Shown here piece by piece: positions 1-7,982 of a stretch of DNA of 64,000 nucleotides. The notes beneath the pieces are model-generated. The model searched no databases, was not told the DNA's origin, and saw nothing but the letters and a program-made list of their open reading frames with translations. The position numbers and the translations under genes are program-made. This stretch comes from an uncultured Prevotellaceae bacterium (GTDB lineage Bacteria; Bacteroidota; Bacteroidia; Bacteroidales; Bacteroidaceae), in NCBI GenBank assembly GCA_900321965.1, contig ONYA01000003.1, positions 62,001 through 126,000 on the forward strand. Direction: 5' to 3'. The first letter of the stretch is position 1. Every line of letters begins with the position of its first letter.

Positions 1-2
1 CA

Positions 3-800
3 GGCAAAATCAAGGAGGTACGCGCCGACAGTTTCATGACCAGCGGCCATGCCAACCGCGACGAGGAGGGTATCTGCTACGTCCCGCAGACGAACACGGT
101 GTTTGTCAGCGGCGAGGCCGATGGTCAGATAATAGAATACAGCATGAGCGGCGAGCTGACAGGCCGCCGCCTGAATATTCCCCCCGAATATGCGATGACC
201 TACAACAATGGTGGTTTCGAGGCTTTGGCCTACGACGCGACGACCAAGCGTTTCTGGACGACGTCGGAGAACACGCTGAAGTGTGACGGCGAGAAGCCAA
301 CCATCGACAACCGCCGTGCCAACCTCCTGCGGCTACAGAGCTTCGGCGACAACTTGGAACCGCTGGAGCAGTACTGGTATAAGACTGACTCGACGAGTGC
401 CAAAGTGGGGCAGAAAGGCAAGAGCATTTTAGGCGTCAGCAGTATGGCGGCGCTCGACAACGGTCTGCTCATTATCCTGGAACGCGAGTTGCTGATCAAG
501 CCAAAGAATATCGGTTCATACGTACACGTCAAGCTCTACGTCGTGAACCCTACCCTACAACAGCCCGGCGACCTGCTTCAGAAACAGCTGCTCACCGAGT
601 TCCGCACCCGCATCAACCTGACCAACCGCGGCTTTGCCAACTACGAGGGCCTCTGCGTTGGTCCCAAGCTGACGGACGGCCGTCAGTTGCTGCTGTTAGT
701 GTCCGACTCGCAGAACCAGTACAAAGGCTATATGAAGGACTGGTTCAAAAGTATCGTCATCCCCGACGTGGAGTTCACGCCGCCGTCTCTCTCACGATAA
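3..800 (+). CDS. Phytase-like esterase (esterase-like activity of phytase family), 5' partial
   Basis: The reading frame is open to the window edge, so the true start lies upstream and the first internal ATG (position 36) is not the start. The visible 266 residues contain motifs of the 'esterase-like activity of phytase' family (PF13449): a DEEGICY segment, GGFEALAYD, TENTL-like 'TSENTLKCDG', and NYEGLCVGP near the C-terminus. Members are predicted secreted beta-propeller-like phosphoesterases; the exact substrate is not known and no signal peptide can be judged because the N-terminus is missing. The protein ends at a TAA at 798-800. It is followed by an intergenic repeat (811-850) and is probably not in an operon with the next gene, which has its own promoter. 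Family call fairly sure, function uncertain. Confidence 0.75.
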   Translation, partial: GKIKEVRADSFMTSGHANRDEEGICYVPQTNTVFVSGEADGQIIEYSMSGELTGRRLNIPPEYAMTYNNGGFEALAYDATTKRFWTTSENTLKCDGEKPTIDNRRANLLRLQSFGDNLEPLEQYWYKTDSTSAKVGQKGKSILGVSSMAALDNGLLIILERELLIKPKNIGSYVHVKLYVVNPTLQQPGDLLQKQLLTEFRTRINLTNRGFANYEGLCVGPKLTDGRQLLLLVSDSQNQYKGYMKDWFKSIVIPDVEFTPPSLSR

Positions 801-810
801 GAGCCATACA

Positions 811-850
811 AAAGCCTCGCTCGTAGAAGCGACGGCCATTATGAGCCGAC
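811..850 (+). repeat. Dispersed 40-bp repeat, copy 1
   Basis: This 40-bp stretch just after the stop codon of the phytase-like gene matches 5525-5564 at about 34 of 40 positions; both start with AAAGCCTCGCTCG and end with ATGAGCCG plus two bases. Both copies lie within about 10 bp of the 3' end of a plus-strand gene. The second copy forms a hairpin and may act as a terminator; this copy lacks the matching GAGCGAGGC arm. The rest of 851-946 shows no gene. Confidence 0.6.
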
Positions 851-946
851 AAGTCCCATTTTACGACACAGACACCCCCATTGCTCGGTTTTTGTCGCTT
901 ATTGAAAGCCCGGACGCAACAAACCAAGCTGAAAAACACAAGATTT

Positions 947-978
947 TTTGTTTTGATTGAATTATCGCCGTATTTTTG
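947..978 (+). promoter_or_regulatory. Bacteroidota-type promoter for the MATE gene
   Basis: A TTTG -33 element (947-950) and a TATTTTTG -7 element (971-978) are separated by 20 bp, as in Bacteroidota sigma-ABfr promoters. The start codon at 1092 is 114 bp downstream, leaving a leader of about 105 nt in which no known riboswitch was recognised. Confidence 0.55.
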
Positions 979-1091
979 CATCCGCGAAGACAAGCTGCAC
1001 GTCAGTTGTCAAAGTGATGAATTAAAATCTTGAAAAGAATTATGGTAAGAAACTATAAGTTTTTCAAACCACATCCCAAATACCAAGAGTT

Positions 1092-2885
1092 ATGAAAGCG
1101 GAACATATCAGAAAACCGTATCTTGCATACGCAGAGTTGACAACCTTTATTATTGCCAGCGTTTGTAATTCGCTCATCCTGCAGGCCAATGTCTTCATCG
1201 ACGCAGTGATTGTGGGCAATTACGTCAGCACCGATGCGATGGCCGTCATCAACCTGTTTGCTCCGCTGCTCATCTTAGTAACGATGGTTCCCATGCTGCT
1301 GGCAGAGGGTTCGATGGTGGCTGGTTCACGCGCTTTTGGAGAGCAAGACTACCCCCAGGTGAACCGCACGTTCATGGTAAACCTGGCTGGCGGACTGCTC
1401 TTCTCGCTGGCTGCAGCCCTGCCTATCTCGCTGTTTGCCCCGTCGCTTGTAGGACTTTATACCGACCATGCGCGCCTCTATCCGCTGGCTCTCGACTATC
1501 TGCCCGTAGCAGCGTTTATCGGTGTGGCGTTCGCCATCCAGAACAGCTACACCGTGTTCCTGCAACTGATAGGCAAGGCCCGTCTGGTGGTCAGAGTCAC
1601 CATCGTCCAGATGATGATTAACCTACTGTTCGACATGCTGTTCATCGTCGTCTGCGACTGGGGCATTCAGGGCGCCGTCTATGCCACTATCTGCAGTTAT
1701 CTGCTGTCGTTGGTGATGGTCGTTCCCGAGGTGCGTCGCCAGTGGCGCATCTTCGCCCCCCAGTCAGTACTCCGTTCCTGGTTCCCCTCGCTAACCTGGC
1801 ATTGCGGCAAACTTGGACTTTCCGACGCTACAGGCTCGTTCGTCTCGGTCATCATCTTCTCTGGCGTCAATGCAGCCGCCCAGCGCCTCTACGGAGCCGA
1901 CGGTCTCGTCGTGGTCAGCGTGTTCATGCAGATGCTGTCGGTCGGCTCGCTGGTTACGATGGGTGTCATCTTCTCCATGCAGTCGCTCGGCATGACCTTC
2001 CTGGGCGAGAACGACCTTCTCGGCTATCGCATGGTCATCAGCCGCAGCCTGCTCATCGTCATAGGGTGCATGGGCATCATCAGTCTGGCTATGGGACTGT
2101 CACCCGAGTTGCTGCTCAGCTGTTTCGGAGCCGATGAGCAGCTGATAGACTTCGCCCGCCAGCCCATCACGATTCTCAGCACTGCTCTGCTGCCGTTTGC
2201 CCTTCTGTTCTACTATTGCTCTGTCTATGTCACCCAGAATCGGATTCGGCTGTCGATAGGCGTCATCCTTTCCGAGCCGCCGTTCATCCTGGCCACACAG
2301 TGGGTTATGGAGCACTACTTCCCCGGGCAGTTCTGGTGGTTCTTCCCCGTGGGCGTCGTCATCGCCCTTGCCGCCTGTCTTGCTACAGCCTGGATGATCT
2401 CTCGCCGCAATTCCCTGATCGATTGTTTCACACTCGCTCCCAAGACCGTCGATGCGCCTTATCTCGACTACTCCTTGAACTACGATGAGCAGGAGTCACA
2501 TTCTGCTTTCCTCGACATCCTGAAGTATCTCGACATCTGCGAGCTGTCAAGAGAACTGTCCAATCGTATTGCCGTCTGTGCAGAAGAGATTATGAACAGT
2601 CTCATTGGCTTGAAGACCCGGGAGGGCGAGTCCTGCCGTCATTTCTTCGATGTACGCATGATGGAGATTATGAACGATGAGGGCACACAGTCGCGTGGCA
2701 TCCAGTTCTTCTTGAAGGCGCGTGGCAAGTCCTTCAACCCTGTCCGCGAACTCTCCCTCAATCCCGACTCCATGATGACAGGCAATGCGCTCAGCCTTCT
2801 CCTCGTCAACAAGCTCTGCGACCATATCGACTACAACTATCGCAATGGTGTCAACTGCGTCGTCATGAAGTTTTTCAAATCATAA
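1092..2885 (+). CDS. MATE family efflux transporter with C-terminal histidine-kinase-like ATPase domain
   Basis: Residues 1-440 form a multi-pass membrane protein of the MATE (multidrug and toxin extrusion) family: two homologous halves with about 12 hydrophobic segments, and typical segments such as NVFIDAVIVGNYVS near the start and GIQGAVYATI in the middle. MATE proteins export cationic compounds using H+ or Na+ gradients. The protein is about 150 residues longer than ordinary MATEs. The extension (about 441-597) is soluble and resembles HATPase_c_2 / RsbW-type ATP-binding domains: an N-box-like AEEIMNS (about 497-503), a SFNP segment (about 547-550) and a final 'LLLVNKLCDHIDY' helix. The Asp of the usual D-x-G motif and the glycines of the last box are not conserved (ARGKSFNP, GNALSLLLV), so ATP binding may be lost. 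It stands alone between a promoter and a repeat-rich gap. Transporter family is firm; the extension is my inference. Confidence 0.85.
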   Translation: MKAEHIRKPYLAYAELTTFIIASVCNSLILQANVFIDAVIVGNYVSTDAMAVINLFAPLLILVTMVPMLLAEGSMVAGSRAFGEQDYPQVNRTFMVNLAGGLLFSLAAALPISLFAPSLVGLYTDHARLYPLALDYLPVAAFIGVAFAIQNSYTVFLQLIGKARLVVRVTIVQMMINLLFDMLFIVVCDWGIQGAVYATICSYLLSLVMVVPEVRRQWRIFAPQSVLRSWFPSLTWHCGKLGLSDATGSFVSVIIFSGVNAAAQRLYGADGLVVVSVFMQMLSVGSLVTMGVIFSMQSLGMTFLGENDLLGYRMVISRSLLIVIGCMGIISLAMGLSPELLLSCFGADEQLIDFARQPITILSTALLPFALLFYYCSVYVTQNRIRLSIGVILSEPPFILATQWVMEHYFPGQFWWFFPVGVVIALAACLATAWMISRRNSLIDCFTLAPKTVDAPYLDYSLNYDEQESHSAFLDILKYLDICELSRELSNRIAVCAEEIMNSLIGLKTREGESCRHFFDVRMMEIMNDEGTQSRGIQFFLKARGKSFNPVRELSLNPDSMMTGNALSLLLVNKLCDHIDYNYRNGVNCVVMKFFKS

Positions 2886-2982
2886 TCGTCTGTGCCAAGA
2901 GTGGCCCCATGCTCCGGGAAAGACTCTATGCGGGTGCGACCTGTTCGCTGCTTCGGCTGTAGTTCAGGTAAATGCAGTTGAT

Positions 2983-2998
2983 TCGCCGCAAGCGGCGA
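2983..2998 (+). other. Small perfect hairpin downstream of the MATE gene
   Basis: TCGCCG and CGGCGA flank a CAAG loop. No T-run follows on either strand, so it is not a classical intrinsic terminator. The rest of 2886-3138 shows no credible gene. Confidence 0.35.
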
Positions 2999-3140
2999 TT
3001 GCCTGCGCGAACTTCGTTCTATGGCGATGCGGATGATGACTCGATGAGGGAAGCAGGACTGTTGGACGGTGACCGTGTAATACCTGATTCGTACTTTCGA
3101 GAAACATCGAGCGCCAGAACCTGCTATAACACAATACCCA

Positions 3141-3560
3141 CACCTCTTACACCTGAAGCTTAACACACTGATTTACAGGGTATACCAAGGTGGTGGTGGT
3201 CGCACCAAGTGTCGCACCAAGTGCCGCACCAACCCTTTTCAACAATGTTTCACGACAAAGCCAAAAATTTCGCGGCCTCTCGCAAAAATTTCACGGCCTC
3301 TCAGAAAAATTTCACGGTCTCTCGTAAATGTTTCACGGCCTGCCACCATTCTTGCCTTTTTCTTGGCCGCTCGGCGCTTGCGACGCTTTCTTGCGCTCCG
3401 TAGGTGCTCAGGCGCTACGCGGAGGTCTTGCAAAGAATGCGTCTCCTTGCGTCGCCGAGCGCCCTGGTGTTACCTTTGGTGCGACTTCAGGTGCGACTTA
3501 GCTCTCAAAAACAGCCACTGATTTTCAGACAGTTAAGTGCCAGGTGTAAGAGGTGTCACC
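3141..3560. repeat. Candidate MITE-like element, copy 1 (imperfect terminal inverted repeats)
   Basis: The left end (3141-3174, CACCTCTTACACCTGAAGCT then TAACACACTGATTT) is an imperfect inverted copy of the right end (3521-3560). The reverse complement of 3531-3560 is identical over 30 bases to 54900-54929, the left end of a second element, and 3490-3559 aligns without gaps to a solo end at 30371-30440. Inside are GGTGCGAC / GTCGCACC blocks (3218-3236, 3478-3500) and a 21-bp tandem repeat. No transposase or convincing ORF is encoded, so it would be non-autonomous if mobile. This explains most of the gene-free stretch 2886-3714. Confidence 0.6.
3242..3346 (+). repeat. 21-bp tandem repeat, about five units
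   Basis: Units of 21 bp start at 3242, 3263, 3284, 3305 and 3326 with consensus AAAAATTTCACGGCCTCTC plus two variable bases; the first and last units are the most diverged. The same 21-bp unit occurs at 54999-55103 inside the second element, mostly in the opposite orientation. Because 21 is a multiple of three, spurious ORFs with a heptad such as NFTASQK run through it. Confidence 0.7.
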
Positions 3561-3663
3561 TACTTTTCTTATTATCAATACGCCGATGCCACGGGGGAGA
3601 CGGCCAAATGAAAGAGGTAAAATGAAAAAGCCCCAAACGATAGCTAAGATTCATGGTCATTTC

Positions 3664-3694
3664 TTGGGTTTTTCAGAAAAAAGTGTTATCTTTG
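3664..3694 (+). promoter_or_regulatory. Bacteroidota-type promoter upstream of the DUF4421 remnant and M6 peptidase
   Basis: TTG (3664-3666), a 20-bp spacer and TATCTTTG (3687-3694). It closely resembles the promoter at 9726-9756, sharing TTTCAGAAAAAA in the spacer. It originally served the decayed gene at 3715 and probably now also drives the M6 peptidase. Confidence 0.65.
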
Positions 3695-3714
3695 CACCTG
3701 CAAAATCTCAGAAC

Positions 3715-3956
3715 ATGATAGGAAGGACCGCCATTTGCTGCCTACTATGCTCCCTGAACACAGTAACCATAGAGGCACAAGAAGCTATAGCATGTTCCGC
3801 CTCAACCTTGACCTGCGGCTCGGCATAGCCTACAACTGGCGCAACTTCTTCTTCGGTATTCAGGCACAGTACAACAATTTCAACTATAAGAATGAGTACG
3901 ACAAGGTCAACATCTACGATGCCTATGCCCGTACGTCATTGGGAGTAAGACTATAA
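3715..3956 (+). pseudogene. Internally deleted, frameshifted DUF4421-like outer-membrane protein remnant
   Basis: An ATG at 3715, correctly placed after the promoter, opens a plausible signal peptide (MIGRTAICCLLCSLNTVTIEAQ) in one frame. From about 3780 another frame continues with strand-rich sequence (FRLNLDLRLGIAYNW, FFFGIQAQYNNFNY, ARTSLGVRL) that resembles the C-terminal beta strands of DUF4421 outer-membrane proteins and ends at a stop at 3954-3956. The two pieces total about 80 residues where the family has about 300, so I read it as the start and end of one gene joined by a large deletion with frame change. The M6 peptidase starts 2 bp after the stop. The family assignment is moderate because only the C-terminal motif is present. 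Confidence 0.55.
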
Positions 3957-3958
3957 TT

Positions 3959-5521
3959 ATGAGAAAGATATTACTATTGGCAACTGTCGCATTCATGACA
4001 GTAGCAAGCGTTCAGGCGCAGCGTAGGGGCTGTCTTCACCATCATGTAACGACGCGCAGCGGCAGCAGTTCTTACCAGCTGCCCGAGCCATACGAGTTTG
4101 ATGCACAGAAGACTTACCGGGTGCCCGTGGTGCTCTTCTCGTTCAGCGACCTGGACTTCTCGATGGCCAATCCGGCTGCGTACTACAACCGTCTCTTTAA
4201 TGAGCCGGGGTTCAACGAGGGCAAGGGGAAGGGCTGCGTAGCCGACTACTTCCGCGACCAGTCGGCAGGCCGTCTGAACCTGCTGTTCGACATCTACGGT
4301 CCGGTGAAGATTGACAAGAAAGCGCGTGACCATACCTATAATGACGATGGGTGGGAGGACATGAGAAAGGTTCTCAGCCTGTTGGCGGAAAACACTGATG
4401 CGGACTTTACCGTCTACGACTGGAACGGCGACGGGCGCGCCAATGAAGTGATATTCATTGCCGCCGGCCTTATGGGCAACGCTACGAACGGTTTTTCTTA
4501 CCTGGGGCCTTCCTCCTACTACCAAGTCACTAACACGAAACTGCCCGGCGGCATAGACTATTACTACTACAGCCTCAACTGCGAACGGGTGCAGGGCGAC
4601 ATACTCAGCGGCATCGGCACCATCGTCCATGAGTTCTGCCACAGTCTCGGACTGCCCGACCTTTACCCCTTAGGCTCGGGCACAGCCTTCTCTACCGTTG
4701 ATGAGTGGGACCTGATGGACGGCGGCAACATAACAAACTACGGATGGTGTCCGCCCAACCTCAGTGCCATGGAGCTGATGTACTTGGGATGGAGTTTGCC
4801 CGAAGAGCTGGCGTCGCCAGCTACCATTGACGGCATGAAGCCCCTGGGCGAGGGCGGCAAAACCTACCTCGTGCGCAGCACATCCAACAGCAACGAATAC
4901 TACCTCCTGGAAAACCGCCGGCAGGAGGGCTGGGACTATGGTTGTCCTGGCAACGGGCTTCTCATCTTCCACGTCGATTTCGACAGGGAAGCCTGGCTGG
5001 ACAACCAGGTGAACACCTCCGACAAGCATTATCGCTATGGTCTGTTCCACGCCTCAGGCAAAGACTTCCGCGCCTGGTGCCCGCAGAACAACGGTAAGGA
5101 CTTTACCCGATGGACCGACGACAACTGGCTGCACAGTAGCTACCTCAGCACTTCGCCTTACCCCTATACCACGCCCGAGACGCTCGCCGTCAACAACAGC
5201 CTCACCGACGGGTCGTCGCCTGCCGCCACACTCTTCACGCCCGCTGCCGACGGCCGCTACCTCATGGGCAAGCCCATCACCAACATCCGGCTTTCAGCCG
5301 ACGGCACTATATCCTTCGACTTCATGAAGGGCGAAGATACAGGCATCGAAACGATGTCTGACGAATTCGCAACGCCACACTCTGACATGCAGAAGAATGG
5401 GCTGATGACAGAGGGATGGTACACGATAGACGGGCACCGACTGCCGTGCAGGCCGACGGCGAAGGGCTTATACTGCCGCCGCACTGCCGCCGGAGGCTTT
5501 GAAAAAATCGTTCGCAAATAA
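3959..5521 (+). CDS. M6 family metalloprotease, secreted (paralogue A)
   Basis: A zinc endopeptidase of the M6 (immune inhibitor A-like) family. Visible features: a signal peptide (residues 1-20, ending VQAQ); the segments VLFSFSDLDFS and [17 protein letters not shown] typical of the family; the zinc site HEFCHSLGLPD with H224, E225, H228 and D234; then WDLMDGG. The last 40 residues form a short secretion or sorting tail (WYTIDGHRLP ... GLYCRR ... IVRK), a degenerate form of the tail seen on other secreted proteins here. Length 520 aa is normal. It probably degrades host or dietary protein at the cell surface or outside. It follows the DUF4421 remnant by 2 bp and shares its promoter. A paralogue lies at 6435-7982 on the other strand. 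Confidence 0.88.
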   Translation: MRKILLLATVAFMTVASVQAQRRGCLHHHVTTRSGSSSYQLPEPYEFDAQKTYRVPVVLFSFSDLDFSMANPAAYYNRLFNEPGFNEGKGKGCVADYFRDQSAGRLNLLFDIYGPVKIDKKARDHTYNDDGWEDMRKVLSLLAENTDADFTVYDWNGDGRANEVIFIAAGLMGNATNGFSYLGPSSYYQVTNTKLPGGIDYYYYSLNCERVQGDILSGIGTIVHEFCHSLGLPDLYPLGSGTAFSTVDEWDLMDGGNITNYGWCPPNLSAMELMYLGWSLPEELASPATIDGMKPLGEGGKTYLVRSTSNSNEYYLLENRRQEGWDYGCPGNGLLIFHVDFDREAWLDNQVNTSDKHYRYGLFHASGKDFRAWCPQNNGKDFTRWTDDNWLHSSYLSTSPYPYTTPETLAVNNSLTDGSSPAATLFTPAADGRYLMGKPITNIRLSADGTISFDFMKGEDTGIETMSDEFATPHSDMQKNGLMTEGWYTIDGHRLPCRPTAKGLYCRRTAAGGFEKIVRK

Positions 5522-5524
5522 AAG

Positions 5525-5579
5525 AAAGCCTCGCTCGCAGAAGCAACGGCCAACATGAGCCGGCTCCTACTGAGCGAGG
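5525..5579 (+). terminator. Hairpin made of dispersed repeat copy 2, between convergent genes
   Basis: GCCTCGCTC (5529-5537) pairs with GAGCGAGGC (5572-5580 region) around a loop of about 34 nt; the first 40 bp match the repeat at 811-850. It sits between the convergent M6 peptidase and nagB genes and may terminate one or both. No clear T-run follows, so the terminator role is tentative; the rest of the gap to 5616 shows nothing else. Confidence 0.45.
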
Positions 5580-5616
5580 CGTTTACTTATACAGCTGTAA
5601 AAGCCCCAGGGGGGAA

Positions 5617-6411
5617 TCAGAGCAGGTTCTGGCGCTCGATGTCCTTGAAGTAGCGATAGGTGGCCACCTTCAGCTCGTCGCAGGCAGCATCGTCGCAGAC
5701 GATGATGCCGTGCTGGTGCATCTGCAGGGCCGAGATGGTCCATATATGGTTCACGCTACCCTCGATGGCAGCCTGCAGGGCACGGCACTTGGCGTGGCCG
5801 TTCACCAGGATCATCACCTCCTTAGCCGCCATCACCGTTCCTACGCCGACAGTCAGCGCCGTCTTGGGCACCTTGTTGATGTCGCCCTCGAAGAAGCGGC
5901 TGTTAGCAATAATCGTATCCGTAGTCAGCGTCTTCTGGCGAGTACGGCTCGTCAGCGACGAACCCGGTTCGTTGAAGGCTATGTGGCCGTCGGGACCGAT
6001 ACCGCCGAGGAAGAGGTCGATGCCGCCGAACTTCTCAATTTCTTTCTCGTAAGCCTCACATTCAGCTACCAGGTCAGGGGCATTGCCATTCAGGATGTGG
6101 ATATTCTCCTTCGGGCAGTCAATATGCTTGAAGAGGTTGCTGAACATAAAGCTATGGTAGCTCTCGGGATGCTCTTCGGGCAGTCCGACGTATTCGTCCA
6201 TATTGAAGGTGACGACGTTCTTAAACGACACCCTACCCTCCTGACAGGCTTTGACCAGGGCACGATACATGCCGATGGGCGACGAGCCCGTAGGCAGTCC
6301 TAAAACAAAAGGTTTCTCCGCCGTAGGCTTGGCGGCGTTGATACGCTCGATGACATGATTGGCTGCCCACTGGGACATCAAATCATAATTCGGTTCAATA
6401 ATTACTCGCAT
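5617..6411 (-). CDS. nagB: Glucosamine-6-phosphate deaminase
   Basis: Converts glucosamine 6-phosphate to fructose 6-phosphate and ammonia, the last committed step of amino-sugar catabolism, in the cytoplasm. At 264 aa it has the usual length and starts [10 protein letters not shown]. Family motifs seen: LGLPTGSSP (phosphate binding), [10 protein letters not shown], and [18 protein letters not shown] with the catalytic Asp/His region, followed by [13 protein letters not shown]. Its start is 23 bp after the stop of the second M6 peptidase, so it is likely the third gene of a fumarase - M6 - nagB transcript. No separate promoter was evident in the 23-bp gap. Confidence 0.97.
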   Translation of the reverse strand: MRVIIEPNYDLMSQWAANHVIERINAAKPTAEKPFVLGLPTGSSPIGMYRALVKACQEGRVSFKNVVTFNMDEYVGLPEEHPESYHSFMFSNLFKHIDCPKENIHILNGNAPDLVAECEAYEKEIEKFGGIDLFLGGIGPDGHIAFNEPGSSLTSRTRQKTLTTDTIIANSRFFEGDINKVPKTALTVGVGTVMAAKEVMILVNGHAKCRALQAAIEGSVNHIWTISALQMHQHGIIVCDDAACDELKVATYRYFKDIERQNLL

Positions 6412-6434
6412 AAATCGTTATTTGTTTGTTGTTG

Positions 6435-7982
6435 TTAGTGTATGACTACTTTCTTTCCCTCTACGATATAGATGCCCTTCGCCGGCCTGCCGTTAACGCG
6501 GCGTCCCAGCAGGTCGTAGCGGGGTGAAGGGTGGGTGGTGAGGGGTGAGTGCTTAATATCGTTGATAGCCGACAAGTCGCCACCACAGAAGTCGAAGGAT
6601 ATCAGCCCGTCGTCTGACAAACTGATGTTGGTAATGGGTTTGCCGAGCAGCATACCGCCCTCCTCGTTAGGATAGTACATCGTTGCAGCAGGTACGGAGG
6701 TATCAGTCAGCTCGTTGTTCACAAAGGAGGTGGAGTCGGTTGACCACGGATAAGGCGATGTGCTAAGGTAGCGGCTGTTCATGCGATTTGGATTCTTATA
6801 TGGATAAACATTACCAATAAGTTCATCCCAACCGTCATAGTCGAGATTATCGGCATTAACCAGCTGGAAACGGCGCTTATTCTTATCATTATTCACTGAG
6901 TTACCCTGCCAGACAGCAAGATCGTAGTTGACATGATAGATGACCAGCCCTTGACCCGGTACGCCCAAGTCCCATCCCTGCTGCTGACGGTTTTCCAGCA
7001 ACAGCCATTCGCTGGTTGAGTGGCTGATACGGTAAATCTCGCCCCCCTCGGCCGAAGGCTTCAGGTTGCGAATAGATGCCGGCTCAGTAAGTTCAGTAGG
7101 AGTCAGCCATCCTAACCGCATTTTCTCTATAGGCGTGTAGTTTGGCGGACACCATCCGTAATTAATGAAGTTGCCACCATCCATCAGGTCCCACTCGTCG
7201 ACGACGCTATAGCCGGCACTGGTCAAAGTGGGGTAGATATCAGGCAGGCCTAAAGAGTGGCTGAACTCGTGGCAGATGGTGCCGATACCGCACGACTTGC
7301 TGTTGGCAGACCACAGTTCGGCGCTGGCGGTATAGTTAGAAATCCTCACGCCGTCAGGTGTTGTGACAGTACCGAAGCTGCCTGTATTGGGCCAGATGCA
7401 GCCCTTAGCCTTGGCTGCCGTCTCGTTGCCGCCAAAGCCGGCATAGACAAATACGACCTGCTCTACATCGCCATTACCATCCCAATCGTACAGTGTGTAA
7501 TCGACATAAGGATAGTCAGTGATGACCTGACGTATGGCTTCTCTGAAAGAGCTGCCACCGTATTGTTCACTATTCCTCATTGGGTAGCTCACCTTCACAG
7601 GTCCGTAGACATGGAACTCCAGATTTAACAGCCCATACGACTGGTCGCGGAAGTAGTCGGCCACGCAGCCCATACCGTTTCCCTGGTTAAAGCCGCGCTC
7701 GTTGAAGAGGCTGTTATAAAATACGTTCGGATTCTCGATGGTGAATGTGGTGTCGCTGGCCTCTACCAACACGACGGCCACAGGATAGATGCGTTCCGGA
7801 TCCCACACCGTTTTAGGAGTTGGCAGATGTCGCATCGCCCTACTGGCAGCGGGACCGCCACTATCGGCGGTCTCGCTGTCAGGCATACAATTGCCACGCA
7901 TAAACTGATGCTGCTGTGCCAGCAAAGGCATAGCTATCCAAGCAGTCAGCATCAGTATAGCGACAAGCGTTATTTTGCGCAT
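6435..7982 (-). CDS. M6 family metalloprotease, secreted (paralogue B)
   Basis: Paralogue of the peptidase at 3959-5521: same order of signal peptide (1-22), [20 protein letters not shown], zinc site [11 protein letters not shown] (H238, E239, H242, D248), [19 protein letters not shown], and a C-terminal tail [20 protein letters not shown] ending KKVVIH that is typical of secreted Prevotella enzymes. Just before the tail is a short segment [10 protein letters not shown] encoded by a GGGTGAAGGGTGGGTGGTGA-like simple repeat (about 6520-6550), probably a recent in-frame insertion. Its start codon overlaps the fumarase stop by 13 bp, implying translational coupling with a housekeeping enzyme, an odd pairing. 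The link between these functions is unknown. Confidence 0.88.
   Translation of the reverse strand: MRKITLVAILMLTAWIAMPLLAQQHQFMRGNCMPDSETADSGGPAASRAMRHLPTPKTVWDPERIYPVAVVLVEASDTTFTIENPNVFYNSLFNERGFNQGNGMGCVADYFRDQSYGLLNLEFHVYGPVKVSYPMRNSEQYGGSSFREAIRQVITDYPYVDYTLYDWDGNGDVEQVVFVYAGFGGNETAAKAKGCIWPNTGSFGTVTTPDGVRISNYTASAELWSANSKSCGIGTICHEFSHSLGLPDIYPTLTSAGYSVVDEWDLMDGGNFINYGWCPPNYTPIEKMRLGWLTPTELTEPASIRNLKPSAEGGEIYRISHSTSEWLLLENRQQQGWDLGVPGQGLVIYHVNYDLAVWQGNSVNNDKNKRRFQLVNADNLDYDGWDELIGNVYPYKNPNRMNSRYLSTSPYPWSTDSTSFVNNELTDTSVPAATMYYPNEEGGMLLGKPITNISLSDDGLISFDFCGGDLSAINDIKHSPLTTHPSPRYDLLGRRVNGRPAKGIYIVEGKKVVIH

Noticed and set aside
3242..3346. Possible CRISPR array
   Set aside because: Units are directly adjacent 21-mers without unique spacers, and no cas genes are nearby.
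3209..3403. Open frames with NFTASQK-type heptads in the repeat region (also on the other strand)
   Set aside because: The heptads come from the 21-bp DNA tandem repeat, there is no promoter, and the second copy of the element does not keep the same frame.
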